NCBI RefSeq assembly: GCF_022809095.1
Contig: NZ_JALAZE010000001.1
Coordinates: 496,001 to 560,000 of the forward strand
Length of the DNA stretch: 64,000 nucleotides
Origin: Bacillus kexueae
GTDB lineage: Bacteria > Bacillota > Bacilli > Bacillales > Aeribacillaceae
Reading direction: 5' to 3'
Part shown: positions 45,672-53,873 of the stretch, piece by piece
How positions within the stretch are numbered: position 1 is the first letter of the stretch
Layout of the letters: each line of letters begins with the position of its first letter
Program-made: the position numbers and the translations under genes
Notes under the pieces: model-generated
Databases searched by the model: none
Seen by the model: only the letters and a program-made list of their open reading frames with translations
Told to the model about the DNA's origin: nothing

Positions 45672-46502
45672 TTAGCTAGAGGTATTACTTTCTTTTTTCT
45701 TTCGGAACGCTTTTAGCTTCTCCTCTAGCTTTCTTTTTTCTTCTTCAAAGTCATCTGGTTGCTCCTTCTCTTTGTACGGCTCATGTACCCACTTTGGCAC
45801 CTTCTCCTTACGAACAACAGGCTTTCGTCTCGTTTGCAAATAGGCATCGATTTGCCTTACCGTTTGTAAATGGTTCGCCTTCCAATCGGTTAATAACGCT
45901 TGAACATAATTCCAGTTTCGTTTGCCGAACTCCGCTGCAGTTTCAAGCGCTTTTAAGACGATATCAGGCGAAAGCTTTTCTAACCAAGCAGCTAAACTTT
46001 TTTGAATCGTTTTCGTTATAGGTCCGAACCGAAGCGCCACGAACTTTTGATACACACGCTCATGAGACGAGACTTCTTCTTGCTTCTCTTGTATAAGAGG
46101 AGGATATCCTTCCAACACGTATCCGATCTTCTCCAAATCAGACTGGATTTTTTCGATATTCACTCGATATTGAAACGTTTTATCCCATTTATAACGGGCG
46201 TTAGTTCTTCGCATGAGCCATCCGTTTTGCACCAGTTCGTTTAAATATCTCCGCATCGTTGCTTCCGAGCAATTCATCATACATTCTTCAGCTAACTGAA
46301 CGCTCGTTTTTGAAATCCACCCGTGGCGGTATGAATGGACGTCGCTTGCATCCCGCAAAGTCTTTTCTTCCGCCACCATTTGACCAACATCTACCATTCG
46401 CTCCGTCCAGTACAAAAATTGATTTAGTACAATCGCTAGCTTAAAATCGTTTGTTAACGCGACAAGTTCTTCTTTAATGACCACTCGTTTTAACCTTTTC
46501 AT
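45672..46502 (-). CDS. DnaD-like / replication-initiator-like winged-helix protein
   Basis: 276-residue protein. Residues about 10-115 form a replication-protein-type winged helix (FKLAIVLNQFLYWTER, then SEATMRRYLNELVQNGWLMRR and YKWDKTFQYRVN). Residues 155-215 resemble the DnaD C-terminal domain (ALETAAEFGKRNWNYVQALL). A long charged tail follows. Such proteins load helicase or initiate replication in Bacillus chromosomes, phages and plasmids. I chose the ATG at 46502, with GGAGGGG upstream, over the TTG at 46520. TTCG-rich repeats lie just upstream, which is unusual for an ordinary chromosomal copy. Confidence 0.72.
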   Translation of the reverse strand: MKRLKRVVIKEELVALTNDFKLAIVLNQFLYWTERMVDVGQMVAEEKTLRDASDVHSYRHGWISKTSVQLAEECMMNCSEATMRRYLNELVQNGWLMRRTNARYKWDKTFQYRVNIEKIQSDLEKIGYVLEGYPPLIQEKQEEVSSHERVYQKFVALRFGPITKTIQKSLAAWLEKLSPDIVLKALETAAEFGKRNWNYVQALLTDWKANHLQTVRQIDAYLQTRRKPVVRKEKVPKWVHEPYKEKEQPDDFEEEKRKLEEKLKAFRKKKESNTSS

Positions 46503-46618
46503 GCGTATCCCCTCCGACAATTCCTTTCACCATTTAATTAGCTTCGAGTTGTTCATTCGGGACCGCTTTTTTATAAAAAATATTTTATTTTTTTAATCTA
46601 AAGAAATACTCTATAAAT

Positions 46619-46692
46619 TTCGTTCGTCATTTTGACGATTCGAACTAAAAAAATAACGAACCGATTCGAATATTTTTCGAACTCGATTCGTC
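46619..46692. repeat. iteron-like TTCG/CGAA repeats beside the replication-like gene
   Basis: Contains TCGTCA-TTT-TGACGA (inverted, about 46625-46639) and the direct pair CGAACCGATTCG / CGAACTCGATTCG (about 46658 and 46678), all in AT-rich DNA. Repeated short motifs next to a replication-initiator-like gene resemble iterons or an operator array. Confidence 0.45.
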
Positions 46693-46697
46693 ATTCC

Positions 46698-47069
46698 TTA
46701 TTTCCGCCAAAATGTCGTGCATTCCGCCTTATCTTGAATATTAAAATCGATAATTTTCTTAAGTAAGTCATAATCAACGGGGTCATTCCAACGAATGCGA
46801 AACAGCCCTTTCGTTCGACTGTAGCCCGCTTTGTCTATTTCATCTGCAAATTGATTCATCGTTTTCTCTTCCGGTGCAAAGCTCATATGCTTTTTTGCCT
46901 TATCAATGCCGATAATGAACGTTCCGTGATGCGTAAACATCGGGGTGTTCCATTTAATCTCCAACTTTAACATTGGAAAAGTTGCAGATACCCAATTGAC
47001 CACTTCTTCCATCCGATTCCGATGCTCCATCTGTTTAATTGTAGCGACATAAGCCGAAAAATCTTCCAC
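46698..47069 (-). CDS. fra: Fra (YdhG), frataxin-like iron chaperone
   Basis: 123-residue DUF1801-type protein. It has the Fra landmarks I recall from B. subtilis YdhG: EIKWNTPMFTHHGTFIIG, then DPVDYDLLKKIIDFNI and the C-terminal TTFWRK. Fra delivers iron for Fe-S cluster and heme synthesis in the cytoplasm. Length equals the B. subtilis protein (124). Monocistronic. Confidence 0.88.
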   Translation of the reverse strand: MEDFSAYVATIKQMEHRNRMEEVVNWVSATFPMLKLEIKWNTPMFTHHGTFIIGIDKAKKHMSFAPEEKTMNQFADEIDKAGYSRTKGLFRIRWNDPVDYDLLKKIIDFNIQDKAECTTFWRK

Positions 47070-47303
47070 AAAATCGACCTCCTAAGAACTTTTCCTATTC
47101 CTTTATTGTACCAATTGGACAATCATGATGTAGAACTTTGATTAAAAAAATCCGAACTCCACATTCAAGAATTAATCATTATGTAATATTTCCAATTCAC
47201 CTCATTCTTTTTTCTAAATAAAGGGATTAAAGTGATTTTGTTGAATTTAATCTATAAGTTATCGTGAATTCTTAATTATTCGTAACGCGGGGAGAATCAC
47301 ATA

Positions 47304-48107
47304 ATGAAGAGTCGAAAATCTGTGTTTATTTTTTTAACAATCTTTGCATCAGTGATTATCATGGCTTACTTTATTTTACAACTGAATAACCAATACGATT
47401 ATGACCAAAACCATATCCCCCTCAAATTCGGTGACAACTTCATTAGTATGGTTGAGGGGAATAACGATATAGGCTTTAACATTTTCGGTGTTCAAAAAGT
47501 GGCAAGCACAGATGATTCACTAAAAGAATCTGTGACATCCATTGCATTTAACAATTCCAATATTGAGGTAATTGACTTCCAAATTGATGAAGGAATGGTT
47601 TATCAGGACCATAAATTAATTAACATCATGGTTACTGCACATGTTTTATCCGATAAAATGGAGTCAGCAGACCAACTTCTTATTCAAATGGGGCATGAAG
47701 ATGTAAAAGCATATCCCTTTGGAAAATTAACGATTCAGAAAAATGAACTTGATCAAACTCAACATCTTGAACCCTCTAGTGCCTATACTGTCGCTTATCC
47801 TTCTTTATCTTTAGATGTTCGAGTTAAAAACAAAACAGATAAACCGATTTCATTTCTTTCTATTTACGACCTAACAGAAGAAATTCAATACGAATTTAAA
47901 GAGCCGCTAACAATTAATGCAAATGAATTCAAAGAACTAAAAATAAATGATTTTCATCTAAACAGTAAACAAATTCCTGATTTTATCACCATTTCTCCAA
48001 TCCTTTCCTATACATTGGAAAATCGTAAGTATGAGTATTCAATGAACGGTGTTCTATATGGGGTACTAGACTCTGATAAGGATAAAATTAAGAAAATGAT
48101 TGATTAA
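47304..48107 (+). CDS. membrane-anchored extracytoplasmic protein, 267 aa, unknown
   Basis: One N-terminal signal-anchor helix (residues 8-26) without a lipobox is followed by a soluble, mostly beta-predicted domain of about 240 residues. GCGGGGAGAA precedes the ATG. I recognise no family. Repeat element family B starts just past the stop. Probably a surface-attached protein. Confidence 0.65.
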   Translation: MKSRKSVFIFLTIFASVIIMAYFILQLNNQYDYDQNHIPLKFGDNFISMVEGNNDIGFNIFGVQKVASTDDSLKESVTSIAFNNSNIEVIDFQIDEGMVYQDHKLINIMVTAHVLSDKMESADQLLIQMGHEDVKAYPFGKLTIQKNELDQTQHLEPSSAYTVAYPSLSLDVRVKNKTDKPISFLSIYDLTEEIQYEFKEPLTINANEFKELKINDFHLNSKQIPDFITISPILSYTLENRKYEYSMNGVLYGVLDSDKDKIKKMID

Positions 48108-48116
48108 CCATAAAAA

Positions 48117-48358
48117 ACTGGGCTGTCTTAAAAGTCCCTTAAATCGAATGAGGGGAGAAAAGGGAACGGCGACTCCAGCAGGAACAGCACGAGCTGAAGA
48201 CCCCACATACGAGCTTGCAAGTCGAGGAGGGCCACGTCCTGTAGCCAACGCAGAGGCCAACACTTCCTGTACAAGTTCAAAAAGCGTCCGCCACCGGATG
48301 AGATTATCCAATTTAATTTACGATAAAATAGTGGCTGTACTTTTGGGACAGCCACTTC
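48117..48358 (+). repeat. MITE-like repeat element, family B
   Basis: Ends are imperfect inverted repeats: GGGCTGTCTTAAAAGTC at the left and ACTTTTGGGACAGCC at the right (15 of 20 positions match when one end is reverse-complemented). About 240 bases, no coding capacity that I can support. The core around 48165-48235 matches the degenerate copy at 34990-35090 on the other strand. Its right end also forms the hairpin GTGGCTGT/ACAGCCAC that lies past the next minus-strand gene. Confidence 0.65.
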
Positions 48359-48362
48359 ATTG

Positions 48363-48581
48363 TTATCGTCTCTTTTTCTTTCGTGGGTCTTCTACAAATT
48401 TATTTTTCGTCGCCTTTTCGAGAAGGACGGAAATGTGAATAATTCGTTCATCTACTTGATTAACACTTAAAACTTTCCCTTTTCGGCCTTTAATTTTCAC
48501 ATCTTCGCCTACCTCTGGATACCCGCTTCGTAGCTGGCTTAATACGACTAATTTTTCCTCGTAAAAATGAACCACATACAT
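48363..48581 (-). CDS. small basic protein with KOW/SH3-like stretch, 72 aa
   Basis: 72 residues with VGEDVKIKGRKGKVLSVNQ in the middle, resembling a short SH3-like or KOW motif that binds nucleic acid, and a basic C-terminal tail (PRKKKRR). GAGGTGAAG precedes the ATG at ideal spacing. No named family. The right hairpin of repeat B just past the stop may act as terminator. Confidence 0.6.
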   Translation of the reverse strand: MYVVHFYEEKLVVLSQLRSGYPEVGEDVKIKGRKGKVLSVNQVDERIIHISVLLEKATKNKFVEDPRKKKRR

Positions 48582-48684
48582 GCCGCTTCACCTCTATTCC
48601 CTTTTCTAAACTATATGTAGGCGAAGAAAAATGGGCACAAAATTTTAGTCGTTTATAAGAAAAAGACCGCAAGAGTAGCAATGC

Positions 48685-48724
48685 ACCCTAAAAGTTAGCG
48701 GAAAAAATCTAACTTTTAAGGGGG
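48685..48724 (-). repeat. paired inverted repeat resembling joined IS ends
   Basis: CCCTAAAAGTTAG (48687-48699) faces CTAACTTTTAAGGG across 9 bases, with TGC and GGGCA at the outer edges. The arms look like ends of IS3-family elements brought together. It may also terminate gabD, which ends at 48749. Confidence 0.5.
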
Positions 48725-48748
48725 GCACTACCTATGCGATCTTTATCG

Positions 48749-50173
48749 TTACGATAACCCAATGGATACGTATTTGATTTCTACATATTCTTCGATTCCG
48801 AAATGGCCTCCTTCACGTCCGATTCCGCTTTCTTTAAATCCGCCAAATGGTGCTTGCGCAACGGAAGGAAGTCCGTCGTTTAGTCCGACGATGCCATATT
48901 CTAATTGTTCACTTACGTGGAAGGCTTTAGATAAATCGTTTGTGAAAACATATGCCGCTAAACCGTAAGGCGTGTTATTTGCTCGTTCAATCGCTTCTTC
49001 CATCGTCCTAAAGCTTGCGATTGGTGCAACAGGTCCAAATGTTTCTTCGTACATACAAAGCATCTCGTCATTCGCATCAGCGATGACGGCAGGTTCGATA
49101 AAATATCCTTCTTTTGCTAGTTGCTTTCCACCATATAGTACTTTTCCGCCTTTTTGTTCTGCATCTTGTATATGTTCTTTCACTTTTTCAAGAGCGTGTT
49201 CATCAATGAGCGGCCCGATGTCTGTTCCGTCCTTTTTGCCGTCAGCAACGTTTAGCTTTTTCACTGCCGCCACAAATTTTTCCGTGAATTCTTCATACAC
49301 CGATTCTTGTACATAAATTCGATTCGTACAAATACATGTTTGACCAGCATTACGGAATTTAGAGGCGATACCTGCTTCAACCGCTTCGTCTACATTCGCA
49401 TCATCGAAAACGAGAAACGGAGCATGTCCCCCTAGTTCAAGCGATACTTTTTTCATCGTATGAGCTGCATCACGCATGAGTTGTTTTCCAACTTCAGTTG
49501 ATCCAGTGAATGAAATTTTTCGCACGCGTGGATCATGTAGCCACGTCTCCCCAATTGCTCTGGCGCTTCCGGTTACAATGTTGAGAACCCCTTTTGGAAT
49601 TCCTGCTTCGTGTGCCAGCTCGATTAATTTTAGTGCCGTTAATGGCGTTTGACTTGCAGGTTTGATCACAGCGGTACATCCTGCCGCTAATGCAGGCGCA
49701 ACTTTTCGGGTAATCATCGCAGCAGGAAAATTCCACGGTGTAATCGCCGCAATGACACCGACTGGCTGTTTTAAGACGAGTATCCGTTTGTTCGGATGAG
49801 AAGCCGGAATCGTCTCCCCGTAAATCCGTTTTCCTTCTTCTGCATACCATTCAATAAAGCTATTTGCATAATTAACTTCACCTATTGCTTCCTTGAGCGG
49901 CTTGCCTTGTTCAGTCGTCATGATTTCCGCAATCTCATAACGGTTTTCTTCAATTAATTGATGCCACTTTTTTAAATACGAAGCACGGTCTTGTGCCGTG
50001 AGCTTCGACCATGATTGAAAGGCAGCATGTGCGGCATCTACCGCCGCTTTCGCTTCTTTTGTTCCACCTTTAGGTACCGTGGCAAATACTTCTTTCGTCG
50101 CTGGATTGTGAACGTCTATTTTCTCCTCTAATCCAATCCATTCCCCATTAATGTACATCTTCTTTTGTTCCAT
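48749..50173 (-). CDS. gabD: NAD(P)-dependent succinate-semialdehyde dehydrogenase
   Basis: 474-residue aldehyde dehydrogenase oxidising succinate semialdehyde to succinate, the last step of GABA breakdown. The cofactor region has ITPWNFPAAMITRKVAPALA and FTGSTEVGKQL. The catalytic Glu is in LELGGHAPF and the catalytic Cys in NAGQTCICTNR. The C-terminal FGGFKESGIGREGG is typical of GabD. No gabT is present, but a possible permease remnant lies just upstream. Specificity within the superfamily is likely but not certain. Confidence 0.85.
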   Translation of the reverse strand: MEQKKMYINGEWIGLEEKIDVHNPATKEVFATVPKGGTKEAKAAVDAAHAAFQSWSKLTAQDRASYLKKWHQLIEENRYEIAEIMTTEQGKPLKEAIGEVNYANSFIEWYAEEGKRIYGETIPASHPNKRILVLKQPVGVIAAITPWNFPAAMITRKVAPALAAGCTAVIKPASQTPLTALKLIELAHEAGIPKGVLNIVTGSARAIGETWLHDPRVRKISFTGSTEVGKQLMRDAAHTMKKVSLELGGHAPFLVFDDANVDEAVEAGIASKFRNAGQTCICTNRIYVQESVYEEFTEKFVAAVKKLNVADGKKDGTDIGPLIDEHALEKVKEHIQDAEQKGGKVLYGGKQLAKEGYFIEPAVIADANDEMLCMYEETFGPVAPIASFRTMEEAIERANNTPYGLAAYVFTNDLSKAFHVSEQLEYGIVGLNDGLPSVAQAPFGGFKESGIGREGGHFGIEEYVEIKYVSIGLS

Positions 50174-50324
50174 ATGATCCCTCCTCTTTTATCGCAAAAG
50201 TCGTGACGCTATTAGCATAACGCCCTTTTGACGTATTGAAAAAGAAATATGCACCTATCAATATCCATACGACAACCATTAGCCATTCATACGGCCAAAT
50301 AAGCGCTGCTGGCATAAAGGGCAT
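50148..50324 (-). pseudogene. possible C-terminal remnant of a membrane transporter
   Basis: 58-residue frame with WPYEWLMVVVWILIGAYFFF, resembling the last helix of an amino-acid permease, then a hydrophilic tail. A stop lies directly before its ATG and no ribosome binding site is seen. Its end overlaps the gabD start by 26 bases. It may be what is left of a permease once cotranscribed with gabD. The rest of 50174-50533 shows no other gene. Confidence 0.35.
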
Positions 50325-50469
50325 GTAACTTTATACTAACAATATCCGCTACATTCCCTATTAAACATCTCTATCTCACTTTATATGTACGTGGTAAATT
50401 CGGCTTTAGAATCCACCCTTTTTTGTTCTTCTACATCTCTTTTCGTTTTCCTGTTTTTCTTGAATCGTT

Positions 50470-50517
50470 GAGACTTTTCATAAAGGAAAAGTCTCCTACA
50501 ATAAAAGGAGACTTTCA
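50470..50517 (-). terminator. terminator of the flavodoxin-like oxidoreductase gene
   Basis: On the minus strand AAAGTCTCC pairs with GGAGACTTT across 10 bases, followed by TCCTTT. An overlapping second pairing, GAGACTTTTC/GAAAAGTCTC (50470-50495), is mutually exclusive with the first. Confidence 0.7.
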
Positions 50518-50533
50518 CATACAATGTATACTT

Positions 50534-51058
50534 TTAAGCTTTGGATTGAATTCTTTCTACTAGCGCTTCGGCACTTTGTTGAATTTCATTATCGGATAAA
50601 ACACGTACTCCATGAAGGGTAAACGGAGCCTCGTAGATCATTCCCGTTAAATTTGCCATCGCTTGAAACGGTTTTAATAATTCACTCATTGAATAATGGT
50701 TGTAACCTCCTGCTTGGTAGGCTTCACTCGGCCCACCTGCAGAAGTTGCAATCATAAATCGTTTACCGTGAAGCTTTTTACCAGTTGAGCCGTAAGCCCA
50801 ACCGTATGTTAGCACTTGATCTTGCCACTCTTTTAAAAGCGAAGGGGAGCTATACCAATAAAGTGGGAACTGAAAGACAATTCGGTCATGTTTTAAAAGT
50901 AGTTCCTGTTCTTTTTCAACATCAATTTGCCCGTTCGAATACTTTTCATATAATGCATGAACAGTTACACCTTCCACCGTTTCTAACTGCTCTTTCCAAG
51001 CCTTATTTATTCGAGATTCATCTATATTTGGATGGGCTATAAGTACTAAAGTTTTCAT
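50534..51058 (-). CDS. NAD(P)H dehydrogenase (quinone) of the YwrO/MdaB flavodoxin-like family
   Basis: 174-residue FMN or FAD protein reducing quinones or nitro compounds with two electrons. The flavin phosphate loop is HPNIDESRINKAW at residue 9. The family signature FQFPLYWYSSPSLLKEWQDQ is at about 66-85, and GGYNHYSMSELLKPFQAMA follows. Length fits B. subtilis YwrO. A GAGCGAGTAG-type weak site precedes the ATG. The MarR regulator 68 bases upstream, on the same strand, is a likely controller. Confidence 0.85.
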   Translation of the reverse strand: MKTLVLIAHPNIDESRINKAWKEQLETVEGVTVHALYEKYSNGQIDVEKEQELLLKHDRIVFQFPLYWYSSPSLLKEWQDQVLTYGWAYGSTGKKLHGKRFMIATSAGGPSEAYQAGGYNHYSMSELLKPFQAMANLTGMIYEAPFTLHGVRVLSDNEIQQSAEALVERIQSKA

Positions 51059-51126
51059 TCTACTCGCTCCTTTTTATTTGTATGTACAAATGTTAGGTGA
51101 AAAAAAAGACAAGTGATCAAATGTCT

Positions 51127-51555
51127 TTATCGTTCTAGCTTCTCACTCGCCTCATGTAACATATCTGTTAACGCATGGCTCAATTCCCTACCGAGAATTT
51201 TCTCATAGGCTTCATATAGTTTTTTCAAAGATTTTCTGGCCTCTACGTAGATTAATTGTCCTTTTTCTGTTAAATACAGTTTTGTCTCTTTTCCTTCTTT
51301 TTTTCTAATGACAACGTCTTCTTTTTCCAATTTATCAATAAAACGAGTGCTGGTCGAAGGAGCAATTGATAATTTTTCACACAATTCTTTTTGGGTTATG
51401 CCTGGGTGACTTTTCACAGTAATTAATAAGTATAAATACGTCGGGGAAAAGCCTGTATGCTCAAACTGTTCCTCAGCTAATTTTGTAATCACTCGTGTAA
51501 AACGGCTTGAAGTAAAATATAGACATTTTCTTAACACTTCGTCTTCTGCTTTCAT
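51127..51555 (-). CDS. MarR family transcriptional regulator
   Basis: 142-residue winged-helix regulator. The recognition helix region is CEKLSIAPSTSTRFIDKLEK with wing DVVIRKKEGKETKLYLTEKG, both typical of MarR proteins that sense phenolic or electrophilic compounds. Same strand as the quinone reductase-like gene downstream; a palindromic TTTGTATGTACAAATG lies at 51075-51093 between them and TTTGCATATACAAATT at 51568-51584 before its own start, likely operators. No cysteine sensor is evident at the N terminus beyond Cys11. Confidence 0.85.
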   Translation of the reverse strand: MKAEDEVLRKCLYFTSSRFTRVITKLAEEQFEHTGFSPTYLYLLITVKSHPGITQKELCEKLSIAPSTSTRFIDKLEKEDVVIRKKEGKETKLYLTEKGQLIYVEARKSLKKLYEAYEKILGRELSHALTDMLHEASEKLER

Positions 51556-51567
51556 TTTCCCACCTCA

Positions 51568-51584
51568 TTTGCATATACAAATTA
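51568..51584. promoter_or_regulatory. probable MarR operator upstream of its own gene
   Basis: TTTGCATATACAAATT is closely similar to TTTGTATGTACAAATG at about 51077-51092, upstream of the regulated oxidoreductase. Two matching inverted repeats, one before each gene, suggest that the MarR protein controls both. Confidence 0.5.
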
Positions 51585-51601
51585 ACATACCTAAACTACT
51601 T

Positions 51602-52594
51602 TTACAACTTTTTTGTTTCCCTTCTATTTCTAATACCGAATAATAAACCCCTCATACGAATCCCACTCCGATACGGTGAGGATAAATTCGCATAGTGTAG
51701 TTTTACTTTTATGCTTTCATTGGGTGGAATCGGAATCGATTGAAAGGATGTTTGTTCTTCCAATATGGATGGGCTATATCCTTCTGAATCGGATAAAGTG
51801 AACATTTCAGGAGTAAGATTAATAAGTTCACCAGATGTGTTTTGCACTTCGATCAATAAGGAAAGTTCATCATAAAATTGATCATTCGTATTAATCCACC
51901 CTTCTAACACCCCCGAATTTAATGAAATGATTTTAAAAGTAAGGTCTTCATTTATGATGACATCTTGCTCGTGGTCATCTTTATTCAAAAAGCTGGATTG
52001 AAAGGTGGACAGTGCAACCATTTGGTCGATTGGAGTAGAGTATATATACCTTGTTAACATAAGGACAATTAAACATAGACATGTTGTTAACAGTACTTTC
52101 ACATACCCCGCATAAGACCTTCGTCTTGAAGACGGCTGATATGAATGAGGTCGCCGTTTGAAGAACTCGTTCTGTGTGTAAATTCGTTTTTTCAATTCCC
52201 CTTCTATATAATGTTCGACAATATGTTCAGGAGCATGTTTCAACTTTGGATGCAGTGCTACTTGGTTTTTTACTTTCTCGTTAATACTTTTCAATAAATC
52301 ATGTTGAAGCGTCCCAGATTGCGCATACATTTTTCGGAGTAACTGAATGGAACTCGAATGATTGTTTAATAAACTTCTAATCTCTCTTTGTAACTGCCAC
52401 TCATATTGGTAACGAGGTGAATTTGATTCTACTTTTCTATTTTTCTGGATAATCAATAGGAAAATCGTTAAAACAAAGAACAACAAAACGACAACGGTAG
52501 TATTCCCTACCGCTTTAGGACCTGCGAGGAGGCTTCCGTCGCCACAGCAGGGCCGAAGCGCCCCGAGCTGATGGCGCTTTTTGCTAGACATCAA
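51602..52594 (-). CDS. membrane protein of unknown function with 5' end replaced by a repeat
   Basis: The credible part begins around residue 28 (VVVLLFFVLTIFLLII, first helix), then a charged region, a second helix near 165-185 (VLLTTCLCLIVLMLTRYIYS) and a C-terminal extracytoplasmic beta-rich domain (DELSLLIEVQNTSGELINLT). Residues 1-26 of the open frame are encoded by repeat family A copy 3, with no ribosome binding site. Either the original start and promoter were lost, or translation now starts inside the repeat. Function unknown. Confidence 0.55.
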   Translation of the reverse strand: MMSSKKRHQLGALRPCCGDGSLLAGPKAVGNTTVVVLLFFVLTIFLLIIQKNRKVESNSPRYQYEWQLQREIRSLLNNHSSSIQLLRKMYAQSGTLQHDLLKSINEKVKNQVALHPKLKHAPEHIVEHYIEGELKKRIYTQNEFFKRRPHSYQPSSRRRSYAGYVKVLLTTCLCLIVLMLTRYIYSTPIDQMVALSTFQSSFLNKDDHEQDVIINEDLTFKIISLNSGVLEGWINTNDQFYDELSLLIEVQNTSGELINLTPEMFTLSDSEGYSPSILEEQTSFQSIPIPPNESIKVKLHYANLSSPYRSGIRMRGLLFGIRNRRETKKL

Positions 52595-52654
52595 AAAAAA
52601 CGGTAAAGGGGATACTTTAACACTTTATTGAACTTAAACTTTCTGTAACAATAA
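52516..52654 (+). repeat. dispersed repeat family A, copy 3 (5'-truncated)
   Basis: Identical or nearly so to copies 1 and 2 from GGACCTGCGAGG onward, but lacking the left 30 bases (AAGCGCAAGTCC). The middle differs (TTTTTGCTAGACATC in place of TGGAGCC). The conserved right 60 bases are intact. The left end lies in the 5' part of the gene at 51602-52594 and the right end abuts the pdxK terminator. Confidence 0.85.
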
Positions 52655-52693
52655 AAAAGGCCTAAGTCTCAAGCAAATACTTGGACTCAAACC
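52655..52693 (-). terminator. intrinsic terminator of pdxK
   Basis: On the minus strand AGGTTTGAGTCCAAG folds on CTTGAGACTTAGGCCT with few mismatches, followed by TTTTTT that merges with the edge of repeat copy 3. It starts about 15 bases after the pdxK stop. Confidence 0.7.
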
Positions 52694-52707
52694 TCTTCAT
52701 ACTAATA

Positions 52708-53502
52708 TTAAAAACGACGATGAGCTGCGTGCATAACAGGGCCCACAAATGAATTTAAACGAAAGCCGTGACGTACAGCTTTGGAAATGAATTGCTTTGC
52801 AACGGCAACAGCATCTTCCACTGTTCTTCCTTTCGCAATTTCAGCAGTAATAGCTGCCGCTGTTGTACAACCTGCCCCGTGATTGTACGTCGTATCCACT
52901 TTTTCAGCTTCAAACAAGCGGTATTCTTTTCCGTCAAAGAGTAAATCTACGGCTTTTTCGTGCTGTAATTGCTTTCCACCTTTAATGAATACGTTTTTCG
53001 CTCCTAGTTCATGAATTGCTTTTGCTGCTTCTTTCATGTCTTCAATCGTTTTGATCGGTTCACATTTTGCTAACTGACTTGCTTCGAACAAGTTCGGTGT
53101 CACGACTAGTGCTCGCTTCACAAGGATGTCACGTAATGCTTCTGTCGTCTCAGGATGGAGCACCTCGTTTTCCCCTTTACATACCATTACTGGGTCGATG
53201 ACAACACGCTCCATTTCATATTTGTCGATATATTTTGCCGCTAATTCAATGACATCCACCGAACCAAGCATTCCTGTTTTGACCGCATCGATCCCTACGG
53301 AAAAAGCAGTTTGTAATTGGGACTCTAGCGCATCAATATTGATTGGAAACACTTGATGCTGCCAATTTTCTGGATTCATCGTCACAATCGTCGTCAAAGA
53401 AGTCATTCCATATACATTTAACTCTTGAAATGTTTTCAAATCAGCCTGAATACCAGCGCCCCCACTCGTATCAGATCCTGCAATCGTCAATACTTTTTGC
53501 AT
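52708..53502 (-). CDS. pdxK: pyridoxal/pyridoxine/HMP kinase
   Basis: 264-residue ribokinase-fold kinase phosphorylating B6 vitamers and hydroxymethylpyrimidine. It follows B. subtilis PdxK (formerly ThiD2/YwdB) closely in length and motifs: LTIAGSDTSGGAGIQADLKTFQE at the N terminus, VVIDPVMVCKG, VTPNLFEASQL, and the anion hole NHGAGCTTAAA with its cysteine. Monocistronic with a terminator. No thiamine riboswitch is seen upstream, which fits a salvage kinase. Confidence 0.88.
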   Translation of the reverse strand: MQKVLTIAGSDTSGGAGIQADLKTFQELNVYGMTSLTTIVTMNPENWQHQVFPINIDALESQLQTAFSVGIDAVKTGMLGSVDVIELAAKYIDKYEMERVVIDPVMVCKGENEVLHPETTEALRDILVKRALVVTPNLFEASQLAKCEPIKTIEDMKEAAKAIHELGAKNVFIKGGKQLQHEKAVDLLFDGKEYRLFEAEKVDTTYNHGAGCTTAAAITAEIAKGRTVEDAVAVAKQFISKAVRHGFRLNSFVGPVMHAAHRRF

Positions 53503-53873
53503 ACCTACAATTCCTTTCTATCCAATGAAATAACCGTAAGCATATGGTGATTTATCCAACCCTTTACATATGCTTAATACCCCTTATTATAACGGAAATG
53601 ACTTCGGTTGGACTAGGGGATGGTTTCAATCTTTCGAAATTGAATTTTGCTTAGGTAGACTCATCATTCTAACGACTGTTTTGAGCGGAACGACCGTTTT
53701 TCACTCTAACTGTCACGATCGCGTTAAATAAGTGGAATGGGGAATAGATGATTGAGAGCTTTGGGTTACAAGAGATAATCCTATTGATAAGGGGACTTTA
53801 TGAAGAGGGATTAAAAGAAGACCCTAAGAATTTTGGGCTACAATATTCTTAGAGTCTTCAATTCTCTTAATAT
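53503..53873. other. intergenic stretch with a terminator at 53818-53858
   Basis: AAGACcCTAAGAAT pairs with ATTCTTAGaGTCTT (53818-53858), a strong terminator after the amidohydrolase gene that ends at 53874. The rest holds an unsupported 34-codon plus-strand frame (53748-53852) and no recognised element. Confidence 0.65.

Noticed and set aside
53748-53852. 34-codon plus-strand frame with a GGAATGGGG-like site
   Set aside because: Its end falls inside the terminator hairpin of the opposite gene and it has no recognisable features; probably chance.
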